Of a stretch of 64,000 nt of DNA, positions 17,967 to 27,458 are shown piece after piece. Both the position numbers and the translations under genes were made by a program. Within the stretch, counting starts at the first letter, position 1. Each line of letters begins with the position of its first letter. The stretch covers positions 62,001-126,000 of the forward strand of contig NZ_FLOB01000007.1 in assembly GCF_900089775.1 (NCBI RefSeq). Direction: 5' to 3'. A model generated the notes under the pieces. It was given only the letters and a program-made list of their open reading frames with translations. It did not search any database and was not told the origin of the DNA. This stretch comes from Marinomonas spartinae (GTDB lineage: Bacteria > Pseudomonadota > Gammaproteobacteria > Pseudomonadales > Marinomonadaceae).

Positions 17967-20900
17967 ATTGAACATCCTGTTTGATAAAGGGTTTAAGTAC
18001 AGAAACTAGATCTTTAACATCTGCTTCTTTAAATACACCATCAACACCATTTGGGCTGACACTCGTAAAAGGCGCTTCATATAGTTTGGCAATGTCGATA
18101 AAACCATAGTTGGTGATATAAGTTTTGAGTAGGTCCATGAATCTCACTTGTTGGGAAGTCAGATTCGGGTGACGATGCACAAAGTCGGTGAAGTGCTCAC
18201 TGACTTTCTCTGGCTCTAGCCCTACCAATTCTTGCAAGGTGATATGCAGTTGATCGGCAGTCCGGCCATAAAATTCGTTCAGGGCATCCAAACTCACTGT
18301 GGGGTGCGTGGTTAAGATGGTTGATGTTAGATTTTTTAGGTCGTCTTCCGAAACCGCCTCATGGGCTTTGATTTTTTGCAGTATCGGGTTCGTCGCAACT
18401 AAGTTGTCTAGCAGCTCTTTGGCTCGTCGGCGATAAACGCTCACTTCATCTCTGTTATAAAGTTTATGCTCACGTACTTCTGTGACAACCTTGCCATCTT
18501 GAGTACGAGTTTTCAGTGGGTCATAACTGCCACTGGTATCACTCTGACGGAACTTCATAATACTGCGTAGCTGAGTTCGAGCGTTTTCTAGCTTAGTTAT
18601 ACTAGGGGCTTGCCAGAACTCAGCACTGTTTACTTCGTCGATGATAGCTTGCTTTTGGCGAACCGCTTGAATGTTAACCGCTAAGGTAGATATTTGCTCG
18701 ATTAAGGTGTCTCGTCCATCTTCAAAGCTTGCTGACTGTTCAATAAAGCTGGTTTCCACGACAGCCATTAAACGATCCAATTGTGTTGCATGCTTACCTT
18801 TCAGTGGACGAACCGCCATCAGTGGCGCCACCGTTTCAGATAACAAATGCTGCGTTGTTGCATTCAGCGTTTGTAAGCTATCGGTTTGCAGAAGTGTATC
18901 GACTTGTCGCAACACTTTACGAACGGCCACACTGTCTTTTGGTAAATCAGCAATATCCGCTTTGATTAATTCAATGGCGGTATCGAAGCCTTCTCGGTGG
19001 TTATGTTTAAGGGCCTGAATCGCTAGATTTACACGAGCCTCAAAGCAGGTTTGCAGTAACGGCTTGCCACCCACATCTTGAGGTTCTTTGTACTCTTGTT
19101 CGAAAAATTCAAAATTACCGTAGTGATCGAAAATTAAAAACTCTGTTTTATCTTTGCCTTTACCAAACAAGTTTTTGCATAAGCGCGTTCCACGGCCAAT
19201 CATCTGCCAGAATTTGACCGACGATTTAACCGTTTTCGCAAAGACGAGGTTCACCACTTCTGGCACGTCAATACCTGTGTCCAACATATCCACCGAGATC
19301 GCGATACGGAATTCGTTGTCGCCTTTTTTAAATTCTTTGATCAAGCTCTCTACATGGGACACTTTGTTATGAATGACTTTACAAACTTTGTTGCCATATT
19401 GTGGGTAGAGCTTGCAGAAGAGTTTTTCTAAATGCTCTGCATGTTTTTGGTTATTCGCAAAAACAATCGTTTTACCTACTAGCGAGTTGGTTTCATCCTT
19501 AATGCCATAATTCATCAAGTTTTCAAGAATCTCTTGGTCGGTTTTTTCACTAAAAATTTTACGCCCGATGTCTTTGCCTTGATAGCTAGCATTTTGCGCT
19601 TCTTCAAAGCCAAGATCGTCTTCTAACTGGCGTTTTTGATCATCGGTTAGGTCGTTGTAATGAATACCATCACGAAGAAACTCTGTGGTGACGTCTTTGA
19701 CTTTAAAATCCACTAAATAAGGTGGCTCATGCTCGATGGCTTCTTTTAAGCCAAATTGATACGTCGGGTCCGTGGTTTCACAGCCAAACATATCAAAGGT
19801 ATTACGGCTGATAAATTTGACTGGTGTGGCGGTCAAGCCCACCTGTAATGCATCAAAATAATCAAATATATCGCGGTAACGATTATAAATACTACGATGA
19901 CTTTCATCGGCAATGATCAGATCAAAGAAGCCTACATCCAGCTGAGCAAAGCGGTTCATCATGCCGGGATAAGTGGACACGTAGATACGTGCATTTTCGT
20001 CAATCTTATTGGTTTCACCAATTTCACAGCGAGGCTCACTGGGTAAATTGGTTTTAAAGGCTTCACTCGCTTGGGTACGCAGCTCTTTGCGGTCACAAAG
20101 AAACAACACGCGCTTTGCCCAGCCAGCGTTTAGCATGAGATCTGCAAGCGCAATGGAAACACGGGTTTTACCTGTGCCCGTTGCCTGGATAATCAAGGCT
20201 TTACGACGCTGTTCTTGGAAAGTATGGGCAACCGATTTGATGGCATTGATTTGATACAGACGATCGGCAATGTTTAAGTTTGGATTGTTTTGTTCAAGTT
20301 GGTTATCACGGTACTGGCGTTGGTAAATGAGATAATCCAGACTGTCTTTACTGTAAAAACCATAAACAATTCGCGGTGCATTGTATTGTGCGTCGTCCCA
20401 AATAAAAGTCTCGTAGCCATTAGTGTAGAAAATCACTGGGCGCTGGCCAAACTGCCTTTCAAGCGAGTCAGCATAGAGCCGAGCTTGTTCTCGCCCCGCT
20501 TGATCTGAGCTATTGCTAGAACGTTTCGCTTCGACGACGGCGAGAGGTTTGCCATCGCTGCCCCACAACACATAATCTACATAGCCTTTACCAGAAGGGT
20601 TGTTCGGAAAAGCTACCTCGACTTCAATGCCGACTTGTTCTGAGTCTGACACATTCCAGCCAGCTTGCACCAGCATGGAATCAATTAAAAGCTCACGGGT
20701 TTTCGCTTCGCTCCATTGCAAGCTATCCGCAAGGGCTTGGCTTTCTTGCTTGCGTTTAAGTTGATCTGGATAAGCAGGCGCATCTAGGTGCTTAAGATTC
20801 TTAGTGCGCTCTTTTTCAATCTGTTCAAGCTGCTCGTCATTGAGCTTTTTCTGATTATCTAATTCTTCTTTGTATTTATTGATGGATCCAGACAAGGCAA

Positions 20901-21351
20901 TGGCATTCGCACGATTGTCTTTTATATCAACAAACGCTGGGATGGTTGCCTTTTTCTTCATGTAGTATTTGATGGCAAGGTAGCAGGCGAGCTGATGGGC
21001 TATCCCCAATGCCATTAGAGCGGTTCGTAAATCCCCTTCCCCGCCATGTGCCGTTTCATTGCCTCGGGTACGTAGATAATTCAACTGATGAACAAGAGGT
21101 TTTGTCACACAGTTTTGGAACACAGTGTCACGTACCATGGTGTTCAAGGTTGATTCGGGTAAACGAGGCAGGCGCTCTTCTTTATAAATGGCCTTGGTCA
21201 GCTCCTCCGCAAAAGCGCGAAGACGTGTCAGTGCGCTGCCAGGGTCTATAAACAACACGGCTTCAGCCAAACCCGCAAGGTTTGCTAAGGTTTCGTTTTC
21301 AGGACGAAGAAACTCAAAATTTTGTGATTTCATAAATAATATTGTTTTCAT
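17950..21351 (-). CDS. hsdR: Type I restriction endonuclease subunit HsdR
   Basis: Motor and nuclease subunit of the type I complex; 1133 aa. An N-terminal DUF4145-type domain (about 10-110) is followed by a coiled linker. The PD-(D/E)xK nuclease domain has GYVDYVLWGSDGKPLAVVEAKR near 260. The SF2 translocase shows Walker A QATGTGKTR near 390, a DEAD-like box IIADESHR near 475 and motif VI QMIGRGTR near 725. The C-terminal helical region contacts HsdM. It is first in the operon. An in-frame ATG 18 bases downstream (MKSQNFEFLRPE) may be the true start, because homologous proteins usually begin near that motif. No frameshift is seen, so the system looks functional. Confidence 0.93.
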   Translation of the reverse strand: MKTILFMKSQNFEFLRPENETLANLAGLAEAVLFIDPGSALTRLRAFAEELTKAIYKEERLPRLPESTLNTMVRDTVFQNCVTKPLVHQLNYLRTRGNETAHGGEGDLRTALMALGIAHQLACYLAIKYYMKKKATIPAFVDIKDNRANAIALSGSINKYKEELDNQKKLNDEQLEQIEKERTKNLKHLDAPAYPDQLKRKQESQALADSLQWSEAKTRELLIDSMLVQAGWNVSDSEQVGIEVEVAFPNNPSGKGYVDYVLWGSDGKPLAVVEAKRSSNSSDQAGREQARLYADSLERQFGQRPVIFYTNGYETFIWDDAQYNAPRIVYGFYSKDSLDYLIYQRQYRDNQLEQNNPNLNIADRLYQINAIKSVAHTFQEQRRKALIIQATGTGKTRVSIALADLMLNAGWAKRVLFLCDRKELRTQASEAFKTNLPSEPRCEIGETNKIDENARIYVSTYPGMMNRFAQLDVGFFDLIIADESHRSIYNRYRDIFDYFDALQVGLTATPVKFISRNTFDMFGCETTDPTYQFGLKEAIEHEPPYLVDFKVKDVTTEFLRDGIHYNDLTDDQKRQLEDDLGFEEAQNASYQGKDIGRKIFSEKTDQEILENLMNYGIKDETNSLVGKTIVFANNQKHAEHLEKLFCKLYPQYGNKVCKVIHNKVSHVESLIKEFKKGDNEFRIAISVDMLDTGIDVPEVVNLVFAKTVKSSVKFWQMIGRGTRLCKNLFGKGKDKTEFLIFDHYGNFEFFEQEYKEPQDVGGKPLLQTCFEARVNLAIQALKHNHREGFDTAIELIKADIADLPKDSVAVRKVLRQVDTLLQTDSLQTLNATTQHLLSETVAPLMAVRPLKGKHATQLDRLMAVVETSFIEQSASFEDGRDTLIEQISTLAVNIQAVRQKQAIIDEVNSAEFWQAPSITKLENARTQLRSIMKFRQSDTSGSYDPLKTRTQDGKVVTEVREHKLYNRDEVSVYRRRAKELLDNLVATNPILQKIKAHEAVSEDDLKNLTSTILTTHPTVSLDALNEFYGRTADQLHITLQELVGLEPEKVSEHFTDFVHRHPNLTSQQVRFMDLLKTYITNYGFIDIAKLYEAPFTSVSPNGVDGVFKEADVKDLVSVLKPFIKQDVQYGANN

Positions 21352-21382
21352 ACTCGTGCTATAGCGAAAGCTGTTCCAACTT

Positions 21383-21925
21383 CTATTTCACGTCGTATTT
21401 ATCCATCCAGTTGGTTAGTGTTTGGTAGTTTTTAAGTCCTAATAACTCAGCCGCTTTGGACTTGCTGCCATTGGCATGCGCTAATGCTTTCGGAATATAC
21501 TGCCTTACCAAATCAGAAATAATATTTTGAATATCAATACCTTGTGAAACATCTCTATCTAACAAACTGGTATTATTATGAGGTCTAACAAACAAGGCTT
21601 GTTTGATGTCTTCAGCCGATATTGCGTCTTCGCTACTCCATAGAGAATCCCGTAATAAAGTTGAACGTAATTCTCAAATATTACCCGGCCACTGTAGTGA
21701 AAGGATAATATTTTTTGCGTTTGTAGGAATTTTTTTATTTGTTAGGGCGACATCTTGCTCACCAAACTCATCTAAAAAAAGCGTTCCGCCATTAGCTTGT
21801 TGGAAATACCCTTGTCGACCAGCTTATGCGTCCGTAAAAGCGCCTTTTTGTGACAGTTGAAGCAGTAGTCCTTAAATCTGTTTCGCCAATCCATGAAAAA
21901 ATACTTTTTCCACCACAAATACATC
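21383..21925 (-). pseudogene. Decayed sigma-54-dependent activator (AAA+ and Fis-type HTH)
   Basis: Conceptual translation shows ruins of an NtrC-like activator. QKGAFTDA (the sigma-54 contact loop) is followed directly by a TAA stop at 21824-21826 on the reverse strand. In the same frame come AGRQGYFQQANGGTLFLDEFGEQ (Walker B), then a deleted section, then WPGNI. A one-base shift near 21675 is needed to continue as ELRSTLLRDSLW. That frame runs into a complete Fis-like helix-turn-helix (NGSKSKAAELLGLKNYQTLTNWMDKYDVK). Further upstream, KSIFSWIGETDLR may be its N-terminal remnant. It may have regulated an earlier form of the island. Confidence 0.8.
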
Positions 21926-22216
21926 CCTAACAAAAACAACTAGTTACTGACTGTAAAGACTACTACAACTTTTCTAACAGCACATTAATAGATATAACTA
22001 ATTTGGGCAATCCATACCTTTAGACCTAGCAACATCAGTTTTGCCCTTCTTTTTCGATCATTTCTCACCTAAGTTAGCGAGCTAAACGTACACAGTTTTT
22101 GTACCACAGCCTTATAGTATGTGTATTTTCACTAGATTACTGGTCTATAAATGCATAAATTCACAACACATTGTATATAGTGCGTTCGATTCATATTAGT
22201 AGACAAGGAACGTTTT
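21926..22216. other. Gap of about 290 bases inside the island
   Basis: AT-rich sequence between the decayed activator and the PAAR remnant. No gene, hairpin or repeat was recognised. Confidence 0.4.
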
Positions 22217-22345
22217 ATGGGTAAGCCCGCTGCGCGGTTAGGGGACATGCACGTACGCCCTAAAGTCGAGCCAGGCCTTGTGCCTCACGTAGGCGGTCCC
22301 ATTGCTGGAGGGTCTCCAAATGTTTTCAAATGCGGCAGGCGATGA
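22217..22345 (+). pseudogene. Truncated PAAR-domain protein (T6SS spike tip)
   Basis: An ATG preceded by AAGGAACG opens a 42-residue frame, MGKPAARLGDMHV followed by EPGLVPHVGGPIAGGSPNVF. This is the standard beginning of PAAR proteins that cap the type VI secretion VgrG spike. The frame ends early with KCGRR and a stop, where intact proteins run to about 90 residues or more. In the next frame NAAGDEN follows, so a deletion or frameshift removed the rest. No other type VI core gene lies nearby; the lipase cassette near 61 kb is the only possible relative. Confidence 0.75.
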
Positions 22346-22387
22346 AAACTAATCTGCTTATTTTGGCTTTAAGCAGCAAGCTGATAA

Positions 22388-22446
22388 TAAAAAACCCCGA
22401 CTAGACGCTAATCTAATCGGGGTTTCTTTATAATGGCGGTGAGCAA
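22388..22446 (+). repeat. att-like direct repeat, right copy (overlaps tRNA-Ser 3' end)
   Basis: A 59-bp match (56 identities) to 13404-13462. The last 13 bases lie inside the intact tRNA-Ser gene and the rest is its terminator region. Together the two copies bracket about 9 kb of accessory DNA. Confidence 0.8.
22389..22427 (-). terminator. tRNA-Ser terminator
   Basis: Stem AAACCCCGA / TCGGGGTTT (22392-22400 with 22417-22425), followed on the reverse strand by a run of Ts. It terminates the tRNA-Ser transcript. Confidence 0.85.
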
Positions 22447-22521
22447 GAGATTCGAACTCTTGATGCCTTTCGACATACACGCTTTCCAGGCGTGCTCCTT
22501 CGGCCACTCGGACAGCTCACC
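22434..22521 (-). tRNA. tRNA-Ser (anticodon GGA)
   Basis: An 88-base class II tRNA. The acceptor GGTGAGC pairs with GCTCACC, the discriminator is G, and CCA is encoded. The anticodon loop reads CTGGAAA (anticodon GGA, codons UCC/UCU). A long variable arm and the T-loop TTCGAAT are present. Its 3' end is part of the direct repeat bounding the restriction island, a common integration site. Confidence 0.95.
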
Positions 22522-22624
22522 AAAACTTGTTAAATCTCGCCCTGCGTAATTTGTGCGCGTATCTTAATGGTGAAGTTATTGAATTGCAACTCTTTTTTAT
22601 AAAAAGTCCCGTTGCAAGGATAAT

Positions 22625-23191
22625 TTATTCTGTCACCCATTCTAGACGTGAGGCAAAGTCTGTCTCTTCAGGAATCTTCGGTGTTGAAGTGGGTGTTCCA
22701 ACGTAGATTAGGCCCACAATTTGATCAGTCTCTTGTAAGTTGAGCAGGTCTTTGGTTTTTTGCGTGAAGCAGGCAGGGCCACTTCGCCACATAGCGCCAT
22801 AACCTAAGGCATTTAGGCCAAGTATGGCTTGTTGAGCCGCCGCTGATGTCGCCATAATTTGCTCTATTGCTGGCACTTTAGGATGTTGCTCGATATGGGC
22901 ATAAACCAGAAGAATCGCGGGGGCACGATGAGCTTTTTTTACAAAAGCCGCTTCTTTCTCTTCGGTTAAATCATGCACTTCACTTTTGGCGTGCTGCCAG
23001 TAGACCTGCCCTAGCTTGTCCAGCCCTGCTCCTTCGTAAATACGAAAACGCCATGGTTTGATTCCACCGTGATCAGGGGCACGGCAGGCAGCATCTAATA
23101 TTGTCTCCCACTCGGCTTTACTTGGTGCGGGGGCTTCCAAGCCAGGCTGAGACACGCGATTTCTCATAAAAGTAATAATGTTGTTCGTCAT
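22625..23191 (-). CDS. NAD(P)H nitroreductase family protein (YdjA-like)
   Basis: FMN-dependent oxidoreductase of 188 residues. The N-terminal RxxRR-like segment (FMRNRVSQPGLEAPAPS), the CRAPDHGGIKPWRF flavin-binding block near residue 38, ATSAAAQQAILGLNALGYGAMWRSG near 120 and the GLIYVGTP tail match the small YdjA group. The natural substrate is not known. The ATG at 23191 is chosen because the protein family starts about there; the open frame extends 72 bases upstream. It shares a bidirectional terminator region with nadA upstream and ends about 100 bases from tRNA-Ser. Confidence 0.87.
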   Translation of the reverse strand: MTNNIITFMRNRVSQPGLEAPAPSKAEWETILDAACRAPDHGGIKPWRFRIYEGAGLDKLGQVYWQHAKSEVHDLTEEKEAAFVKKAHRAPAILLVYAHIEQHPKVPAIEQIMATSAAAQQAILGLNALGYGAMWRSGPACFTQKTKDLLNLQETDQIVGLIYVGTPTSTPKIPEETDFASRLEWVTE

Positions 23192-23310
23192 AAGCTGTGG
23201 TATTCCAACTAAAAGTACATTCAACGTTCGTAAGCACAATTTCTTAATGATAATGAATATCATATAAGTGCTTTTTAGGTCTAGCGCTATTTAACAAAGC
23301 CGTATAAACA

Positions 23311-23340
23311 AAAAAGCCAAGTAACAAGACTTGGCTTTTT
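23311..23340 (-). terminator. nadA terminator
   Basis: Perfect 12-bp stem AAAAAGCCAAGT / ACTTGGCTTTTT with a 6-base loop, 32 bases after the nadA stop. Confidence 0.9.
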
Positions 23341-23371
23341 AGATGGTAGAGTCACTCGATAACGGCTGCTA

Positions 23372-24418
23372 CTATTTCACTTGAAAATCGAGCATTCTCT
23401 GCAATGGAATCAAGGCCTTAACACGCGTTTCTTCATCCACATGAATTTCCCCTGTTCCGTCTCTCAGGGCATCTCGCAGCATCTCAAGAGAGTTTAATGC
23501 CATCCAAGGACAGTGCGCACAGCTACGACAAGTCGCTCCAGAGCCGCCAGTAGGCGCTTCAACAAAACGCTTCTCAGGAGATGCCTGTTTCATTTTATAG
23601 AAAATGCCACGATCCGTTGCCACAATGAAGGTATCATTAGTCATGGACTTAGAAGCATTGAGCAGTTGTGAGGTTGAGCCAACCACATCGGCAATTTCAA
23701 CGACGGACTCAGGTGATTCTGGGTGAACGAGCACAGCGGCATCCGGATAAACCGCTTTAAGGTCTACAATTCCTTTGGCTTTAAATTCTTCATGAACAAT
23801 ACACGCACCATCCCACAGGATCATGTCGGCACCGGTTTCACGCTGAATGTAACCACCAAGATGTTGGTCTGGTGCCCAAATGATTTTTTCACCCTGCTCT
23901 GTTAGGTACTCAACTACATCCAATGCAATGCTTGATGTTACAACCCAATCGGCACGTGCTTTGACGGCCGCTGATGTATTGGCATACACCACAACAGTCC
24001 GATCAGGGTGCTGATCACAAAAAGCGGAAAATTCCTCGATAGGACAACCAATATCCAAAGAACAAGTAGCTTCCAGTGTTGGCATTAAGACAGTTTTTTC
24101 TGGGCTGAGGATTTTTGACGTTTCGCCCATAAATTTGACACCCGCAACAACCAAGGTATCCGCAGGGTGATTTGCTCCAAAGCGCGCCATCTCAAGAGAG
24201 TCAGCGATAACACCACCTGTTTCTTCTGCCAATTCTTGTATCGCATCGTCTGTATAATAGTGAGCAACCAAGACAGCATTTTTTGCTTTTAGCAGGGATT
24301 TGATTTCTGCGCGGATTTGCTCATTGTCTACAGATGACATTTTGAGCGTATTTTCAGCAGCAGAGAGGTGCTGTTGGACGGTGGCACGCAAAGCAACTTT
24401 ATCAAGAAGTTCAGTCAT
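23372..24418 (-). CDS. nadA: Quinolinate synthase NadA
   Basis: Condenses iminoaspartate with dihydroxyacetone phosphate in de novo NAD synthesis; cytoplasmic [4Fe-4S] enzyme of 348 aa, the usual length. Cluster ligands are seen in EATCSL near 115, [10 protein letters not shown] near 203 and [12 protein letters not shown] near 298. [20 protein letters not shown] near 55 is the family start block and [11 protein letters not shown] follows near 95. It lies just downstream of two tRNA-Lys genes and the tol-pal-cpoB operon, an order also seen in E. coli. Confidence 0.97.
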   Translation of the reverse strand: MTELLDKVALRATVQQHLSAAENTLKMSSVDNEQIRAEIKSLLKAKNAVLVAHYYTDDAIQELAEETGGVIADSLEMARFGANHPADTLVVAGVKFMGETSKILSPEKTVLMPTLEATCSLDIGCPIEEFSAFCDQHPDRTVVVYANTSAAVKARADWVVTSSIALDVVEYLTEQGEKIIWAPDQHLGGYIQRETGADMILWDGACIVHEEFKAKGIVDLKAVYPDAAVLVHPESPESVVEIADVVGSTSQLLNASKSMTNDTFIVATDRGIFYKMKQASPEKRFVEAPTGGSGATCRSCAHCPWMALNSLEMLRDALRDGTGEIHVDEETRVKALIPLQRMLDFQVK

Positions 24419-24458
24419 ACAACACCTCTTCAGGTAGGTACGTAAGAGCGTGTGATTC

Positions 24459-24534
24459 TGGTGGGTCGTACTGGATTCGAACCAGTGACCAATTGATTAA
24501 AAGTCAACTGCTCTACCAACTGAGCTAACGACCC
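24459..24534 (-). tRNA. tRNA-Lys (anticodon TTT), downstream copy
   Basis: A 76-base tRNA. The acceptor GGGTCGT pairs with ACGACCC, followed by A and encoded CCA. The anticodon loop is CTTTTAA (TTT) and the T-arm contains GGTTCGAATCC. It is identical to the upstream copy and lies about 40 bases before nadA. Confidence 0.95.
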
Positions 24535-24568
24535 GTAAATCACATAAGGTATATTATAAAAAGAAAGT

Positions 24569-24644
24569 TGGTGGGTCGTACTGGATTCGAACCAGTGACC
24601 AATTGATTAAAAGTCAACTGCTCTACCAACTGAGCTAACGACCC
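24569..24644 (-). tRNA. tRNA-Lys (anticodon TTT), upstream copy
   Basis: A 76-base sequence identical to the copy 34 bases downstream, with encoded CCA. The pair is a tandem duplication transcribed in the same direction, after cpoB. Confidence 0.95.
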
Positions 24645-24690
24645 AACGGGTTGCGTATAATACAGAGCCCGTTGAGGATTGCAAGCTATT

Positions 24691-25548
24691 TTAGTTTAGC
24701 TTCGTCAGATAGCTTTTTGATAGCTTTGCCGCTTTGCTATCAGGAAAACGTCGAATCACTTCCTGTAAATAGGATTTTGATTTGTCGGTATTACCTAACT
24801 GATCATTAACAATACCTAACTTATAGAGAGCATCTGGCACTTTGTTATGGCCAGGAAATTTTTTTATGACGATATTAAACTGGTTAATCGCTTCTTTTGG
24901 TTTACCCAAAACAAGTTTTAATTCACCAAGCCAATAATGTCCATTCCCTGTCAGCTGGTTATCAGGAAAGTCTTTTACAAACTCAGTGAAAGACACCTCT
25001 GCTGTTTCAAACTGCCGTTCTCTAATCAGTTGATACGCATTGTTATAGGCTTGCCTAGCTTCAGGGGTAACTGGCTTAAGAGCAATCGGAGCAAGCTTAA
25101 CATCGGATGCCGATGCACCATTCGCCTGCGCCCCCATATCAGAGATATTTGTCGGCTCGTTATCAGTCTTTGACGTTGATGGCGCATTACTAGGAGTAGC
25201 CGCTGGCATTGCAGACGGAGCTGCTGTTGGCACAGAACCAGGTGTCGCGGCTGGAGCAGCCGGTGCCTGTTGCTGAGCTAATTTTGCCATAAGCATAGAA
25301 ACACGCTGGTCAAGATCTACATAACGATCACGCTGCTGCGACTTCATTTGATCAATTTGGTGTTGTTGATCCTCAAGTTTACCTGTAAGGGTTCTTACTT
25401 GACTCTGAAGCTGGTCGAGCTGAGTTAACAGCTGTGTTGCTGCGCTCACTGACAAATTCGTTTGATTCTGACCCTCAGCCATTGCAAGTGGTGCTGCTAA
25501 AAGCAGCACCACCGCAAAGGAGCGAAAAGTAAAACTATTCACGATCAT
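24691..25548 (-). CDS. cpoB: Cell division coordinator CpoB (YbgF)
   Basis: Periplasmic protein linking peptidoglycan synthesis by PBP1B with Tol-driven outer-membrane constriction. The signal peptide covers residues 1-24 (AMA end). A trimerising coiled coil spans about 30-95, then comes an Ala/Pro-rich linker (AAPAATPGSVPTAAPS), and three TPR repeats run from about 165 to the end (YNNAYQLIRERQFETAEVSF, GHYWLGELKLVLGKPKEAI, DALYKLGIVNDQLGNTDKSK). It is last in the tol operon and overlaps pal by 4 bases. Confidence 0.95.
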   Translation of the reverse strand: MIVNSFTFRSFAVVLLLAAPLAMAEGQNQTNLSVSAATQLLTQLDQLQSQVRTLTGKLEDQQHQIDQMKSQQRDRYVDLDQRVSMLMAKLAQQQAPAAPAATPGSVPTAAPSAMPAATPSNAPSTSKTDNEPTNISDMGAQANGASASDVKLAPIALKPVTPEARQAYNNAYQLIRERQFETAEVSFTEFVKDFPDNQLTGNGHYWLGELKLVLGKPKEAINQFNIVIKKFPGHNKVPDALYKLGIVNDQLGNTDKSKSYLQEVIRRFPDSKAAKLSKSYLTKLN

Positions 25549-26135
25549 TTTTCGTAACGAATTTCAACTCGGCGGTTTAGCTGCCAAGATTTTTCGTCAT
25601 GACCGAAAGCAACGGGCACTTCTTCACCAAAGCTGACTGTTTCAATTTGAGAAGCAGGTACGCCTTGGATGGTTAGATAACGAGCTACCGCTTTAGCACG
25701 ACGCTCACCCAGCGCCATGTTGTACTCGCGAGTACCACGTTCATCAGTGTTACCTTCTAAAACGGCATGTACATTTGGATTATCAATCAAATACTGAGCA
25801 TGTTTTGCAAGTGCTTCACGCGCAGCAGGACGTACAATAGATTTGTCGAAATCGAAGTAAAAAACAGTGGGTACGCCATCAAGCATGGCTTTGCTGTTTT
25901 TCGCTTTGTCTTGTTGATTATCGACAACACTCGTCACTGAGTTATCTTGGTTTGCACCGTAGGTAGCACTTTTATCCGTATCCGCGGGAGCGGCTTGTTC
26001 AGTGGTCGCAGAACCTTCGTTTGTTGCAGTGGTTGCTGTAGACGCATCTGTATTTGCACCAGTCGTACTACAACCAGCAAGCCATGCTGCAGACAAACCA
26101 ACTACTGCAAACTTTCCAAGTTTGTTTACACTCAT
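25545..26135 (-). CDS. pal: Peptidoglycan-associated lipoprotein Pal
   Basis: Outer-membrane lipoprotein that holds peptidoglycan and interacts with TolB. The lipobox is WLAGC with Cys near residue 22, followed by a low-complexity Ala/Thr linker. The OmpA-like domain (about 90-196) shows VFYFDFDKSIVRP, then LEGNTDERGTREYNMALGERRA with the peptidoglycan-binding Asp and Arg. The family is usually about 170 aa; the extra length is in the linker. It starts 21 bases after tolB and overlaps cpoB by 4 bases. Confidence 0.96.
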   Translation of the reverse strand: MSVNKLGKFAVVGLSAAWLAGCSTTGANTDASTATTATNEGSATTEQAAPADTDKSATYGANQDNSVTSVVDNQQDKAKNSKAMLDGVPTVFYFDFDKSIVRPAAREALAKHAQYLIDNPNVHAVLEGNTDERGTREYNMALGERRAKAVARYLTIQGVPASQIETVSFGEEVPVAFGHDEKSWQLNRRVEIRYEK

Positions 26136-26156
26136 TATTCACTCCTTCCAGTTATT

Positions 26157-27458
26157 TTAATTGAAGTACGGTGACCATGCTGGTTCACGTACATCACCAT
26201 CAGTTGACGGTACTTTGTATTTAACAAGACCATCAACAGATACGACTGCCAGTATTTCTTTACCATGTTCGGTAGTTGCATACATTACCATAGTACCATT
26301 AGGCGATATGGTTGGCGATTCATCTAAGTCAGTATGTGTCAGTATTTTAACACGCCCTGTCTTAAGATCCTGTAACGCTATATGGTAATCACCATTGAGT
26401 TTTTCAATACAGACGAGGAAACGACCGTCTGGTGTTAAACGTGCTCGGTAATTACTGTCTCCTTCAAAGGTAATGCGTTCAACTTTTTTAGTCTTAATAT
26501 CTAGGCGATAAATTTGCGGATTGCCACCTCTATCCGACGTAAAATAAATTGTCTTACCTTTCGGCCCCCAAGCAGGCTCAGTATCAATGGCGTAATTATT
26601 GGTCATACGCTCTAGTTTTTGCGTTGCTAAATCTAAGGTATAGATTTCAGCATTGCCATCTTTCGATAGCACTAAAGCCAATTTTTTACCGTCCGGAGAC
26701 CAAGCAGGAGAGCCATTCAAACCTTTAAAACTCATTATCTGCTTTCTTTTCCCCGTCGCTAACTCTTGAATAAAGATCCTGGGGCGCATGTTCTTAAACA
26801 TAACATAAGCAATATCACGTCCATTGCGACTCCATGCAGGTGACAGGATAGGCTCATTGGATTCGACAATAACTTGTGGACGATGGCCATCGGCATCCGC
26901 TACTTGTAACTTATAGAGAGGATGATGAGTACGATCATGCTGCTCCGTCACGTAGAGGATACGAGTGCTAAAGTCTCCGCGAATCCCAGTTAATTTCTTA
27001 AAGACCGCATCACTAATATAGTGTGCCGCATCGCGCAGGTGATTTTTCGTCACATCAATGGTGGTGTAATCATCCGCAGGCTTTTGCGTCAGTACGTTGA
27101 GTAGCTGGAAGCCGACACGATAGCGATCACCTTTAATTTTTTTAATAGAACCAATTAAGACATAATCCGCTTTTAATAAACGCCAATCTCGATAGTAAAC
27201 ATCCGACAATTTGCTGGGCTGGCTCAACATGCTAGAGCGAGGAATCGCCTTGAATAAACCGCTTCTCACTAAGTCGTCCTGAACGATTTGAGCGACGTCT
27301 TGTGGCAACGGATTTGTGCCATTATAGCCAAACGGAACAACGGCAATTGGCAAAAGTTTATCCGCCCCACTTGTCACTTCAATAACAAGCTGAGCCCTAG
27401 CAACGCTCGTAAAGAGCAAGCACGTAAATAATACTAAGCACCATTTTCTTAACATCAT
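26157..27458 (-). CDS. tolB: Tol-Pal system protein TolB
   Basis: Periplasmic beta-propeller protein of 433 aa that links TolA with Pal. The signal peptide covers residues 1-22 (ARA end). The N-terminal domain runs to about 160. The six-bladed propeller repeats are clear: [60 protein letters not shown] and [14 protein letters not shown]. Its start codon shares a base with the tolA stop, which implies coupled translation. Confidence 0.97.
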   Translation of the reverse strand: MMLRKWCLVLFTCLLFTSVARAQLVIEVTSGADKLLPIAVVPFGYNGTNPLPQDVAQIVQDDLVRSGLFKAIPRSSMLSQPSKLSDVYYRDWRLLKADYVLIGSIKKIKGDRYRVGFQLLNVLTQKPADDYTTIDVTKNHLRDAAHYISDAVFKKLTGIRGDFSTRILYVTEQHDRTHHPLYKLQVADADGHRPQVIVESNEPILSPAWSRNGRDIAYVMFKNMRPRIFIQELATGKRKQIMSFKGLNGSPAWSPDGKKLALVLSKDGNAEIYTLDLATQKLERMTNNYAIDTEPAWGPKGKTIYFTSDRGGNPQIYRLDIKTKKVERITFEGDSNYRARLTPDGRFLVCIEKLNGDYHIALQDLKTGRVKILTHTDLDESPTISPNGTMVMYATTEHGKEILAVVSVDGLVKYKVPSTDGDVREPAWSPYFN

